Source: Ruminococcaceae bacterium UBA5891
Lineage (GTDB): Bacteria; Bacillota; Clostridia; Oscillospirales; Acutalibacteraceae
Direction: 5' to 3'
Assembly (NCBI GenBank): GCA_002431945.1
Contig: DJET01000070.1
Coordinates: forward strand, 12,662-76,661
DNA: 64,000 nucleotides
Shown here: positions 48,625 through 57,654 of the stretch, piece by piece
Layout of the letters: every line of letters begins with the position of its first letter
How positions within the stretch are numbered: position 1 is the first letter of the stretch
Notes under the pieces: generated by a model
The model's database searches: none
Seen by the model: the letters and a program-made list of their open reading frames with translations, nothing else
What the model was told of the DNA's origin: nothing
Made by a program: the position numbers and the translations under genes

Positions 48625-50238
48625 TCAGTTATCGCCCTTAAGCGCCGTTATGCCGTCTGCAATTTCGGCAAACACCTCGCCGCAGCTTTTGGTTTGCTCG
48701 GCGGTGTTTTCAGAAAAAACTATCACGGTGTATTCGGGCTTTTCGGCAGGAAAAAAGCCGCAAAACCAGCCCTCGCAGATCTCTGTTCCGTTTTGAAATT
48801 TTCCCGTTTGCGCGGTTGCGGTTTTTCCGGCGGCGCTTACGGTTTTAGGCCGTGCGGACGCGCCCGTTCCCTCTTCGATAACGGCGGCAAGGTATTCCCT
48901 TAATACGGCCGCGGTGCCGTCGCTCATAATTCTTATTCTGCCGCCCTTTTCGTAAGGCTCTGTTTTTCCGTCCTTAAGGGTTCCCTTTACTACTGAGGGT
49001 ATGCTGTACGACCCGTCGTAAGCGGCGGCGCAGTAAAGGTTAAGCATAGCCACGGGGCTTGTTAACAGCTCGCCCTGACCTATGCTGAAATTTGCAAGAT
49101 ACGCGATATTTGAAAGCGACTCCTTTTGAGGAAGACTGCCCGCCGAAACGCTTAAGCCCTCGCATATATCGAACGCCTTGCCGAAGTTAAGCGAGGACGC
49201 GGCGTTATATATTTTATCTCCCCCGATATAAAAGGCATAATTATAAAAGAAGGTGTTGCAGGAATTCGCAAGACCGCTTTTAAGGTTCATCAGCCCGTGA
49301 CCGCTGCGCTTGTGGCATTTGAAAAAACGGTCGATTATTTCACAGCTGCCCGTGCAGGTGTAGGTAAATCCGCCCTTGCCCGATTCTATACCCGCCGCCG
49401 CCACGCAAAGCTTAAAAACCGAGCCGACGTTATACGCCGCCAAAGCGCGGTTTAAAAGGGGAGAGCCCTCGGCGTTTAAATACTCTGATACATTCGTCAA
49501 GTCAAAATACGGGGTGCTTACCGCCGCCAGTATTTCGGAGCTTTCGGCTTTTGCCACAACAACCGCGCCCTTTTTTATACTGCCTGCGGCGGTTTCGGCT
49601 ATTTGCTGAATATTAACGTCGATAGTGGAAACTATGCCGCCTGCCGTAACCGAGGTATCGTTTTCAACTACCGTTTCCGCCCCCTTAAGTATATCGCCCC
49701 TGCCGTTTTTGGTGTAAACAAACGCCGCCTGACTGTCTGAATACAAAAGCTTATCGTAAGCCTTTTCAAGCCCCGAAACCCCGTGGGAATCGGCGTCGGT
49801 ATACCCTACAAGGTGAACGGCGGGGGTAGAAGCCGAATTATGAACATACACCTTCGTGCAGGAAATACCGTCGCAATCTATAATTTCGGGCACCTCGCAA
49901 AGCACCGGCTTGCCCGATTTAAGTCGGCTCAGCACGCTTTCAAGCTCCTCGCCCGATAAAACGCTGCTGATAGCGGTTACGGCGCGCGGCACGGGCGATA
50001 CCGCCGCTATTATTTTACTTTCGGCGTTGGTGATGGGCGCCATATTTCTGTCGTATATTGTGCCGCGAAGCCTTGCGGCGGTAAGCCTGTACGAGCTTTG
50101 CTTTGCCAAAACGGCGGAGTAATCAGCCGTGGCTGCGGCGGCAACGCGAAGTATGCTTATAAAAAACAGCACCGCCGCTATAAAAAAGCAGCCTGCCGAA
50201 CGCCTTGCAAACACCTTTTCAAAATATGTTTCATTCAA
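48625..50238 (-). CDS. penicillin-binding protein, class B transpeptidase (FtsI/PBP2-like)
   Basis: A 537-residue peptidoglycan transpeptidase with an N-terminal membrane helix (CFFIAAVLFFISILRVAAAA), a dimerisation domain (LRGTIYDRNMAPITN) and a transpeptidase domain. The active-site motifs are SVFK in AAYNVGSVFKLC (about 271), SCN in GLANSCNTFFYN and KTA in AAGKTATAQTG, which replaces the usual KTG. It cross-links septal or sporulation wall. The only good start is TTG 50238 with GGGGG(CGG) 5 bases upstream; ATG 50234 is out of frame. That ribosome binding site is inside a strong hairpin. It lacks PASTA domains and is shorter than typical FtsI. Confidence 0.85.
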   Translation of the reverse strand: MNETYFEKVFARRSAGCFFIAAVLFFISILRVAAAATADYSAVLAKQSSYRLTAARLRGTIYDRNMAPITNAESKIIAAVSPVPRAVTAISSVLSGEELESVLSRLKSGKPVLCEVPEIIDCDGISCTKVYVHNSASTPAVHLVGYTDADSHGVSGLEKAYDKLLYSDSQAAFVYTKNGRGDILKGAETVVENDTSVTAGGIVSTIDVNIQQIAETAAGSIKKGAVVVAKAESSEILAAVSTPYFDLTNVSEYLNAEGSPLLNRALAAYNVGSVFKLCVAAAGIESGKGGFTYTCTGSCEIIDRFFKCHKRSGHGLMNLKSGLANSCNTFFYNYAFYIGGDKIYNAASSLNFGKAFDICEGLSVSAGSLPQKESLSNIAYLANFSIGQGELLTSPVAMLNLYCAAAYDGSYSIPSVVKGTLKDGKTEPYEKGGRIRIMSDGTAAVLREYLAAVIEEGTGASARPKTVSAAGKTATAQTGKFQNGTEICEGWFCGFFPAEKPEYTVIVFSENTAEQTKSCGEVFAEIADGITALKGDN

Positions 50239-50243
50239 ATATA

Positions 50244-50276
50244 CCGCCCCCTGTTAAAATTATTAACAGGGGGCGG
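50244..50276 (-). promoter_or_regulatory. hairpin overlapping the PBP ribosome binding site
   Basis: A perfect 13-bp stem (50244-50256 with 50264-50276; CCGCCCCCTGTTA) with a 7-base loop lies between the symporter stop and the PBP start. On the minus strand the G-rich arm nearest the PBP start is its Shine-Dalgarno sequence. It may be a terminator for the symporter gene, although no T-run follows, or a translational gate. Confidence 0.5.
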
Positions 50277-50281
50277 CGGCT

Positions 50282-51613
50282 TTAAACCTTTTTTAAAGAA
50301 AAATTATTAAGCTTTTCATTAACAAAAGAAGAAAGCAGCATTACCGCAAAGGTATTAACGCAAAGCATAATGCCGTTAAAAAACGCCGAAAGCCGCCACG
50401 CGGTATCCGCACTGCAAACAGCGCCTATTATACAGGCGGCCGGGTATATAAAAACAAACAGCCTTTTGCCCTTATTGCCGAAAACATAAGAACAGCACAC
50501 CGTGCCGTAATAGCCCCAGCCTATAACGCTTGAAAGCCCGAAAAGGCACATCATAAGCGCCAAAAGCGCGCCCGAAAGGTCGCCGTAAATAACGGAAAAG
50601 GCCTCGTTTACAAGCTCGGTAGAGGCGGTAGCGCCGTAATTTATATAAACGCCCGAACAAAGCACGGTAAGCGCAGTCAGGGTACAGATAACAACCGTAT
50701 CGGTAAAAACCTCGAAAATGCCGTAAAGGCTTTGCTTTACGCCGTCGGTATTATCCGAAGCGGAATGTGCCATTGCAGATGTGCCGAGTCCCGCCTCGTT
50801 TGAAAAAACGCCGCGCGACGCGCCGTTTACAAGCGCCGCCGTAAACGAGCCTATAACGCCGCCCGTTACCGCCTTAGGGCAAAACGCGCCCTTTATTATC
50901 ATACCGAAGGCGTGCGGCAGCTCCGATAAATTTTTGCCTATGACTCCGAAGGTCATAACAATATAAAGCGCCGCCATTAAGGGGACTATTTTTTCGGTAA
51001 AGGCGCCTATTCTTGTGTTTCCGCCCGCAAGCACCGCTGCCGTTACTGCCGCAAAAACAATGCCGCCCGTTACCTTAACGGCGGTGCCGCCCCCTACCGA
51101 CGCTATCGCGGCGTTGGTTTGGGTTAAATTTCCGCTTGTGAAAACGGCGAAAATTCCGCAAACGGCAAAAATTGCCGCCAAGGGCTTAAACGCGATAGGA
51201 AGCCCGTTTTTTATGTAATACATGGGGCCGCCCACAAAGGCTCCGTCCTTTTTTTCGCGGTAATTAAGCGATAATACTATTTCCGCCACCTTTATTATCA
51301 TACCCGCAAAGGCGCTTACCCACATCCAAAAAACGGCGCCTGCGCCGCCTAAGGAAAGCGCGCCCGCAACGCCCGCTATGTTGCCTGTTCCCACCGTTGC
51401 CGAAAGCGCGGTGCAAGCCGCCTGAAAGGGGCTTACCTCGCCCTTTTTTCTTTTTTTGAATATGCCGCCGAGGGCATAGGCAACAGAGGAGGGCAGGTAT
51501 TTAAACTGAAAAAAATTACTTTTAACCGTAAAATAAATTCCCGAAAACACAAGAAATACAAACGGCAGCATACCCGATATAAGCGTTTCCGCAAAGCAAA
51601 AAAAGTCCCTCAT
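50282..51613 (-). CDS. alanine/glycine:cation symporter (AGCS family)
   Basis: A 443-residue membrane protein with about ten segments. AGCS signatures are AACTALSATVGTGNIAGVAG near the N-terminus (the sodium and substrate-binding helix), GGPMYYIKNGL, and SRGVFSNEAGLGTSAMAHSA in the middle. It imports alanine or glycine with sodium or protons. ATG 51613 is chosen because AAAGGAAAG stands 6 bases upstream and the protein then begins directly before the first membrane segment; the ATG at 51640 adds an unconserved leader. The start is 136 bases downstream of a ClpE-like gene, separated from it by a dispersed repeat. Confidence 0.92.
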   Translation of the reverse strand: MRDFFCFAETLISGMLPFVFLVFSGIYFTVKSNFFQFKYLPSSVAYALGGIFKKRKKGEVSPFQAACTALSATVGTGNIAGVAGALSLGGAGAVFWMWVSAFAGMIIKVAEIVLSLNYREKKDGAFVGGPMYYIKNGLPIAFKPLAAIFAVCGIFAVFTSGNLTQTNAAIASVGGGTAVKVTGGIVFAAVTAAVLAGGNTRIGAFTEKIVPLMAALYIVMTFGVIGKNLSELPHAFGMIIKGAFCPKAVTGGVIGSFTAALVNGASRGVFSNEAGLGTSAMAHSASDNTDGVKQSLYGIFEVFTDTVVICTLTALTVLCSGVYINYGATASTELVNEAFSVIYGDLSGALLALMMCLFGLSSVIGWGYYGTVCCSYVFGNKGKRLFVFIYPAACIIGAVCSADTAWRLSAFFNGIMLCVNTFAVMLLSSFVNEKLNNFSLKKV

Positions 51614-51695
51614 AACACACTTTCCTTTCAAGTAAAGCATATTATAAGGGAACCTGATTTATGCTTAGACGATACAATCGGGGTACAATGCTTTT

Positions 51696-51746
51696 TTAAC
51701 TGCCCCTCAGTCGCCTGCGGTGACAGCTCCCCTGACAAGGGGAGCC
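51696..51746. repeat. clostridial intergenic repeat with double hairpin
   Basis: CTGCCCCTCAGTCGCCTGCG, then GTGACAGCTCCCCTGACAAG and GGGAGCC. Two small hairpins are visible: GTCGCC/GGTGAC and GCTCCCC (51726-51732)/GGGGAGC (51739-51745). The pattern is a familiar dispersed element in Oscillospiraceae-type genomes. It may also terminate the ClpE-like gene, whose stop is 3 bases away. Confidence 0.65.
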
Positions 51747-51748
51747 GA

Positions 51749-54058
51749 TTATGACTTAGATATTGAATAAACCGTTTCTATCTTTATATCGGGCGCGGCG
51801 GTGCAGCTGAGCTCTTTTATACTGCCCTCGCCGTTATCCACAATAATATCAACCAGTTTATTTTCTATTTCGCGGCGGATAATATTTCTCAGCTCTCTTG
51901 CTCCGCGCTTGCCGTTTCCGCACTTTTCGGCAAGATATGTGCAAACGCTGTTATCAAACCTAAAGTCGATAAGCCTTTCCGAAAGCGAAGCCTTAAGCTC
52001 GTTAAGCATAAGCTCGGCAATTTTTGCAAGCGATTCGGCGTTAAGCGGCGAAAATACCACAATTTCGTCCACACGCGCTATAAATTCGGGGCGTAAAAAG
52101 CCTTCAAGCGCTTTAAGCGCCTTTTCCTTTGAGGCGTCCGCCTGAGTTTTGCCGAAGCCAAGCAGGTTTTCGGTGCGTTCGCTGCCCGCGTTTGAGGTCA
52201 TAACGATTATGGTGTTTTCAAAGTTTACCGTTCTGCCCTGCGCGTCGGTGATTCTGCCGTCGTCAAGTATTTGAAGCAGCACGTTAAGCACGTCGGGGTG
52301 GGCTTTTTCTATTTCGTCAAACAGCACCACGGAGTAAGGCTTTCTGCGCACCTTTTCGGTCAGCTGACCTGCCTCGTCGTAGCCTACGTATCCGGGCGGC
52401 GCGCCTATAATTCTTGATACCGAGTGCTTTTCCATAAATTCGGACATATCAAGGCGGATAAGCGTTTCGGGCGTATCGAAAAGCTGCTCTGAAAGCACCT
52501 TTACAAGCTCGGTTTTACCAACGCCCGTAGGTCCTACGAATATAAACGATGCGGGGCGGTGCAGATTGCTTGTATGCACTCTTGAACGCTTGACTGCGGC
52601 GGCAACCAAATGCGTAGCCTCCGCCTGACCGATAATTTTCTTATTAAGCGCGTCTTCAAGGCCTGCAAGCTTTTTAAGGTCGCTTTCCTGCACCTTTGAA
52701 GCCGGTATACCCGTCCACAGCTCTATCACCTTTGCAATATCCGCGTCGGTAACGGTGTTGTGCGAGGCGGGTTCGTAAAGTCCGGCGGCTATATTTTTAT
52801 ACTTTTCAAGCTCGGATTTTACCATTGCCTGTTTTTCGTAATCGGGGTTTTCAACATTGTTTTCAAGTTCTTCAAGCTCTACCGAATAATCCGCTATTTT
52901 TTTGTTTGCGATATAAAGCTCGTCTATCGCCTTATTTTTAAGGCTTGCGCAGGCGCACGCCTCGTCAAGCAGATCTATGGCTTTATCGGGCAGATAGCGG
53001 TCGGTAACGTAGCGCTCGGAAAGCAGAACCGCCTTTTTAACGATATCGTCGGTAATAACCACGTTGTGAAAGCCCTCGTAATAGCCCTTAACGCCCATCA
53101 GGATATTTTCGGCGTCTGAAAGGGAGGGCTCTTCAACCGTTACGGGCTGAAAACGGCGTTCAAGCGCCGCGTCCTTTTCAATATATTTGCGGTATTCCTT
53201 AAAGGTGGTGGCGCCTATAACCTGTATCTCGCCGCGGGAAAGGGCGGGCTTTAATATATTTGCGGCGTTCATTGAGCCTTCGGCAGAGTCGCCCGCGCCT
53301 ACAAGGTTATGAATTTCATCTATAAAAAGTATTATATCTCCTGCCGCCTTAACCTCGTCCACAAGCCCCTTAACGCGGCTTTCAAACTGACCGCGGAACT
53401 GCGTGCCCGCAACAAGACCGGTGAGGTCAAGCAGGTAGATTTCTTTATCAAGCAGTCTTGCGGGCGCTTCGCCGTTTGCTATTTTTTGCGCCAACCCCTC
53501 TGCAATGGCGGTTTTGCCCACGCCCGGCTCGCCTATTAAGCAGGGGTTGTTTTTGGTGCGGCGCGAAAGAATTTGTATTGTGCGGTAAAGCTCTTTATCC
53601 CTGCCTATTATAACGTCGGTCTGACCGTTTTTTGCCTTTTCGGTAAGGTTGGTGCAATACTGCTCCATAAAGCGGCGGCGTTTTTTCTTAGGTCTTTTAT
53701 CAGCCGCGGCGTTTTCCTTGCCGTCTTTACTTTCTTTACTTTCGGTTTTTTCGCCCCCGAAAAGCTTACCCAAAAACGGGAATGCGGGCGCGGTGCCCAA
53801 ATCAAAGGTTTCGTCGTTCAGCTCGGCGTCGTCGTTTTCGTTTTCTTCGTTAAGCGACATAAGATCCATAAACTGGTCGCTCATCTGCTCTATATCCTCG
53901 TCCGATATATTCATACGCTTAAGCATATCGTCGACGGGTTTTATGCCGAGCTCCTTAGCGCACACAAGGCAAAGGCCCTGCGGCTCTGAGCCGGGTGTGG
54001 ACGCGTCGGCAAGAAAAACCACTGCCGGACGTTTTTTGCATCTTGAACAAAGCTTCAT
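51749..54058 (-). CDS. clpE: ClpE-like AAA+ Clp protease ATPase subunit
   Basis: A 769-residue unfoldase with an N-terminal zinc finger (CSRCKKRPAVVF with LCLVCAKELG, about 4-35) in place of the Clp_N repeat domain, which is the ClpE hallmark. A linker rich in Lys/Glu leads to AAA-1 (Walker A GEPGVGKTAIAEG, Walker B ILFIDEIHNLVG), a short middle coiled coil (about 410-445) and AAA-2 (Walker A GPTGVGKTELVK, Walker B VVLFDEIEKAHP). It delivers proteins to ClpP, typically under heat or protein-folding stress. CGGAG precedes ATG 54058. No CtsR operator was recognised in the short upstream gap. Confidence 0.85.
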   Translation of the reverse strand: MKLCSRCKKRPAVVFLADASTPGSEPQGLCLVCAKELGIKPVDDMLKRMNISDEDIEQMSDQFMDLMSLNEENENDDAELNDETFDLGTAPAFPFLGKLFGGEKTESKESKDGKENAAADKRPKKKRRRFMEQYCTNLTEKAKNGQTDVIIGRDKELYRTIQILSRRTKNNPCLIGEPGVGKTAIAEGLAQKIANGEAPARLLDKEIYLLDLTGLVAGTQFRGQFESRVKGLVDEVKAAGDIILFIDEIHNLVGAGDSAEGSMNAANILKPALSRGEIQVIGATTFKEYRKYIEKDAALERRFQPVTVEEPSLSDAENILMGVKGYYEGFHNVVITDDIVKKAVLLSERYVTDRYLPDKAIDLLDEACACASLKNKAIDELYIANKKIADYSVELEELENNVENPDYEKQAMVKSELEKYKNIAAGLYEPASHNTVTDADIAKVIELWTGIPASKVQESDLKKLAGLEDALNKKIIGQAEATHLVAAAVKRSRVHTSNLHRPASFIFVGPTGVGKTELVKVLSEQLFDTPETLIRLDMSEFMEKHSVSRIIGAPPGYVGYDEAGQLTEKVRRKPYSVVLFDEIEKAHPDVLNVLLQILDDGRITDAQGRTVNFENTIIVMTSNAGSERTENLLGFGKTQADASKEKALKALEGFLRPEFIARVDEIVVFSPLNAESLAKIAELMLNELKASLSERLIDFRFDNSVCTYLAEKCGNGKRGARELRNIIRREIENKLVDIIVDNGEGSIKELSCTAAPDIKIETVYSISKS

Positions 54059-54075
54059 TTTGTATCTCCGTTTAA

Positions 54076-54759
54076 TTAAAAGAATTTAGCGGTAAGGTGC
54101 GTGAAAAACCACGAGCCGCGAACCGCCTCGCCGGTAAAAATCAAAAAGCCGTTTTCGGTTACGGATACTATAAGGGAAACAACCGTGCAAAACAGCGCGG
54201 CTATTATTATGCCCTTGGGTATTCCCACAATACCTCCGAGCACCCGATTAAGCGAGCCTACAATACTGAAAGAAAACAGCCTGTTTATAAATTTGGCGAG
54301 TATTTTCACAATAAATATCAGTATTATCATTAAAAACACCGAGTAAATAAGCGAAAGCAGCTTAACAGCCATAGGCTTAACGGCGGTTTGGGATACCGCC
54401 CTTACCGCGTTTTCGGTATTATCGCCTATATGCTCGGAAACGGTTTTATCAAGGCTATCCTTTGAAACGCCCAATTTTTCGGAATGATTTTTTATAACCG
54501 AGGGAAGTGCGTTCCATACCGAGTCGGACGTATCGGTCACCGACTTATCCGTAACCGCGCTCATTGATTTTACTATCTGCGGTTCTATTATTTTATCATA
54601 GGTTATATTACCGAGTGGTGTACTTATTGTTAACGTTATGAAAACAGCCGCAATAAAGCCCGCTAACTCTATTGCTACTTTTACAAAGCCGCGCTTTGCG
54701 GAAATTAAAGCCACCGCGAGTATAATTAAAACCACGATAAGATCAAGAACTATGCTCAT
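54076..54759 (-). CDS. CvpA-family membrane protein
   Basis: A 227-residue integral membrane protein. The start VLDLIVVLIILAVALISAKR with GFVKVAIELAGFIAAVF is the CvpA family signature. A soluble region (about 70-120) is followed by two further hydrophobic stretches (FLMIILIFIVKILAKFINRL, VLGGIVGIPKGIIIAALFCT). Relatives are linked to colicin V production and cell-envelope maintenance; the molecular role is poorly defined. It sits 6 bases behind the DUF5711 gene, so the two are co-expressed. Confidence 0.8.
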   Translation of the reverse strand: MSIVLDLIVVLIILAVALISAKRGFVKVAIELAGFIAAVFITLTISTPLGNITYDKIIEPQIVKSMSAVTDKSVTDTSDSVWNALPSVIKNHSEKLGVSKDSLDKTVSEHIGDNTENAVRAVSQTAVKPMAVKLLSLIYSVFLMIILIFIVKILAKFINRLFSFSIVGSLNRVLGGIVGIPKGIIIAALFCTVVSLIVSVTENGFLIFTGEAVRGSWFFTHLTAKFF

Positions 54760-54764
54760 ATGTA

Positions 54765-56072
54765 TTACTCTCCTTCTGCCTCAAGCTTTATAATTTCAAT
54801 TTTATTATCGGTTATTACCGCCGCCGTGTTCGAGCCCAATACGGCAAGCCGCACGGCGTCGAAGCCGCATTCCGCCTTTCTTAAAACGCCGCCGCTGTCC
54901 GATAAAAGATACACCGCGGTATCGCTTATACAATAAATATGTCCGCCGAATACCTGTATATCACTTATTATGCCCTTAAATTCAAATTCGCTTTTTACCT
55001 GACCTTTTTTTGTGAAAAGAACCACGCGGTTATCGGTTCGGTCGCTTTCCCTGTTAAATACCGCGGCGATACCGCCGCTGCCCGACCTTAAAAACGCCGG
55101 TGAAAAGTCGCTTTTATATTCGGTTTTTTTAAAGCCGCTCCACTCTGTAAAGATATATCCGTTTTCGGTAAGCGCGGAAAAGCCGGAATTGTGAAAGCCG
55201 TCAAGTGTGTATACAAGCGAGCCGTCTATAACGTCGGTATACTTAGGGGAGGCGGAATCGAATTCAAGCACGCTTATTTTTGAAGTAAACTTTCCCGAAG
55301 CGGCGGAAAAAAGCGACACTGCGATTTTTTTGCCGTTCGGCGATACGGCGACGTTATTGACCGTATCGGTTGCAGAGGACCATTCGTATATCCTTTTATT
55401 GCGTTTATCGTACACCGTTACTACCGAAGCGTATTTATCCGACCGTGTAACTACCGCATATACGCCCGAATCCGAAATACCGGCGGTTATGATTTCGTTA
55501 TCGCTTTTAACCGTTCCTTTTTTTGAACGCAAATTGTAAACCGCCGCTTCGTTTCCGCCCTGAGAGAATATAAGCGCCCGCGTTTTCGAGGTTTTAAGCA
55601 CGGGGTTTTCATAGCCGTGCATATAAGAGTATATTTCCTTACCGCCGCCCGAATATGCGCAAAGGCGCGTATCCGAAAGCACGTAATAATACCCCCCGCG
55701 CGAAACGGCGTTCAGGGTATCGCTGCTTTCAAGCGTTACTGGGTAACCGCCCGCGCCTATAAGCGCGGTTAAATTGCCTATATTTTCCGCTATGCCTACG
55801 GGCAGCACCAGATGAAGCACCGTAACCGCAATAATTATTACCGCCGCCGCAGAAAGGGTAATACGCGTTTTTCTTCTGCGTTCAAGCTTTTTGCCTTTGA
55901 CGACCTTAAGCGGGCTTTCGTTTTTTGCAGGTTCGGCTTTTGCCCTTTTTGCCCGTGCGGGCGACGGCTGCATTTCAATATCCTGCGATATATTTTCGGC
56001 GGTTTTTTTTGCCCTTTTCGGTTTAGGCGCGCCGCGCAGCCTGTTTACGTGTTTTTTCTTATAATCGGGCAT
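54765..56072 (-). CDS. DUF5711 family membrane protein
   Basis: A 435-residue protein: a basic, proline-rich cytoplasmic N-terminus (KPKRAKKTAENIS, RRRKTRITL), one membrane helix (about 73-93; AAAVIIIAVTVLHLVLPVGI) and an external beta-propeller-like domain with short repeated strands (YYYVLSDTRLCAYSGGGKEI, NVAVSPNGKKIAVSLFSAAS, HIYCISDTAVYLLSDSGG). It matches DUF5711, a clostridial family of unknown function often next to cvpA. Its start overlaps the truA stop. Confidence 0.75.
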   Translation of the reverse strand: MPDYKKKHVNRLRGAPKPKRAKKTAENISQDIEMQPSPARAKRAKAEPAKNESPLKVVKGKKLERRRKTRITLSAAAVIIIAVTVLHLVLPVGIAENIGNLTALIGAGGYPVTLESSDTLNAVSRGGYYYVLSDTRLCAYSGGGKEIYSYMHGYENPVLKTSKTRALIFSQGGNEAAVYNLRSKKGTVKSDNEIITAGISDSGVYAVVTRSDKYASVVTVYDKRNKRIYEWSSATDTVNNVAVSPNGKKIAVSLFSAASGKFTSKISVLEFDSASPKYTDVIDGSLVYTLDGFHNSGFSALTENGYIFTEWSGFKKTEYKSDFSPAFLRSGSGGIAAVFNRESDRTDNRVVLFTKKGQVKSEFEFKGIISDIQVFGGHIYCISDTAVYLLSDSGGVLRKAECGFDAVRLAVLGSNTAAVITDNKIEIIKLEAEGE

Positions 56073-56820
56073 TAAGATCCCCCTTATTATATAATACCTT
56101 TTCCAAAAAAAGCCCCTGCGGCGGCGCGGTCCCGCCCAAAAGCGAGCGCTTTTTTTCCTTAAATACGGTGTTTGCTATATCCGCTTTTACGCGCCCGTCC
56201 GAAACGGCGACCGCCGTTCCCGTTATAATTCTTACCATATTGTAAAGAAAGCCGTTTGCGCTTACCCTTAAAACAACCGTATCGCCCTGCCGCGTTACGT
56301 TACACTCGGTTACGGTGCGAACGGTGTCCTCGGTGCTTCTGGCAGAGGAGGAAAACGCCGCAAAATCGTGCGTTCCTATAATGCCGGCGCAAAATTCATT
56401 CATTTTATCTATGTTAAGCGGTCTTTCGATCCGCCAGGTGTAGCGGCATAAAAACGGGTTCTTAAATTTACTGTTTAAAATATAATAAGCATAGGTTTTG
56501 CCCCTTGCGTTATACCTTGCGTGAAAATCGCGCGGCACCTCTGTACAGCCCTTAACCGCTATGTCGCTCGGAAGAAGTGCGGAAAGCCCCCTTAAAAACG
56601 CGCTTTCGGGCAGGCTGTCCGCACAGTCGATATGACAGCAGAATTCCCTTGCGTGAACGCCCGCGTCGGTGCGGCTGCAGCCCGTAACGTTCGTGCGCTC
56701 GCCCGTAAGCTTTAAAAGCGCGTTTTGCAGCGTTTCCTGCACGGTAATTCCGTTCGGCTGTATCTGCCAGCCGCAGTAAGCCGTGCCGTCGTATGAAATT
56801 GTAAGCAGCATACGCTTCAA
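56059..56820 (-). CDS. truA: tRNA pseudouridine synthase A
   Basis: A 253-residue TruA, which makes pseudouridine at positions 38-40 of the tRNA anticodon arm. The catalytic Asp is in GCSRTDAGVHAREFCCH (about residue 52). Other family landmarks are ISYDGTAYCGWQIQPNGITV, ARYNARGKTYAYYI and FLYNMVRIITGT. It lies directly after ecfT, the usual Firmicutes order, and overlaps the DUF5711 gene by 14 bases. Confidence 0.96.
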   Translation of the reverse strand: MKRMLLTISYDGTAYCGWQIQPNGITVQETLQNALLKLTGERTNVTGCSRTDAGVHAREFCCHIDCADSLPESAFLRGLSALLPSDIAVKGCTEVPRDFHARYNARGKTYAYYILNSKFKNPFLCRYTWRIERPLNIDKMNEFCAGIIGTHDFAAFSSSARSTEDTVRTVTECNVTRQGDTVVLRVSANGFLYNMVRIITGTAVAVSDGRVKADIANTVFKEKKRSLLGGTAPPQGLFLEKVLYNKGDLNARL

Positions 56821-56835
56821 GGCAAAGCCCCCGTT

Positions 56836-57654
56836 TTAAAAAATAATATTAAGCGTTATTATTCCGCCGCATATAGCCAAAGCACAGGCAAAAACCGCAT
56901 AATCGCGCGGCGCGGTGCGCAGCTGCTTCATACGCGTTCTGCCCTCGCCCCCGTTATAGCAGCGGCACTCCATAGCCTCGGCAAGCTCGTAAGCGCGCCG
57001 TACCGAAGATATAAGCAGTGGTATCAGTATCGGTATAAGCGCTTTTACCCGCTCTGAAAGCCTGCCGTTTTCAAGGTCGGCACCTCTTGCCTTTTGCGCG
57101 TTCATTATTTTTTCGGCTTCCTCTGTAAGGGTGGGAATAAATCTTAGGGCTATCGTCATCATCATAGCAAGGGTGTGGACCGCGCTTTTAAGACCTACGT
57201 ATTTAAGCGGTGAAAGCAGGCTTTCAATCGCGTCGGTAAGGTCGTTGGGCGTGGTGGTGTAGGTAAGCGCCGAGCTTATAAGAATAAGCAGAATTATGCG
57301 CACCGCCATAAACACCGCCCTGTAAACGCCTTCGGTATTAACGGTTAATTTCCAAACCGAGAAAAGCACCCTGCCGCCGTCGCCGTAAAACAGGTTTATA
57401 ACCGCAGTAAACAAAAGCACGGGCAAAATGGCTTTCATATTTTTAAGGTAAAGCCTTAACGGCACCCTTGATATAAGCATAACCGCCGCCATAGCCGCCG
57501 CCGCAAACCCCAAAGAGAAAGCGTTTTTTGCCAAAAATATAAACACTATAAGCAGTATTAAAATCACTATTTTAAAGCGCGGGTCGGTTTTATGCAGCAG
57601 TGAATTGCTTTCATAATACTGCCCGAAGGTAATATCTCTAAGCACCCTTGCCAC
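56836..57654 (-). CDS. ecfT: ECF transporter transmembrane component EcfT
   Basis: A 272-residue membrane protein that couples the two ECF ATPases to vitamin-binding S components. The family start is ITFGQYYESNSLLHKTDPRF. Two cytoplasmic AxG-type coupling motifs appear as KARGADLENG (about 184) and AMECRCYNGGEGRTR near the C-terminus. Five to six hydrophobic segments are visible. It overlaps ecfA2 by 17 bases. S components are encoded elsewhere, so this is a shared group II module. Confidence 0.95.
   Translation of the reverse strand: MARVLRDITFGQYYESNSLLHKTDPRFKIVILILLIVFIFLAKNAFSLGFAAAAMAAVMLISRVPLRLYLKNMKAILPVLLFTAVINLFYGDGGRVLFSVWKLTVNTEGVYRAVFMAVRIILLILISSALTYTTTPNDLTDAIESLLSPLKYVGLKSAVHTLAMMMTIALRFIPTLTEEAEKIMNAQKARGADLENGRLSERVKALIPILIPLLISSVRRAYELAEAMECRCYNGGEGRTRMKQLRTAPRDYAVFACALAICGGIITLNIIF

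Noticed and set aside
53573..54089. Plus-strand frames opposite the ClpE-like N-terminus
   Set aside because: Antisense shadows caused by codon bias in the zinc-finger and linker region.
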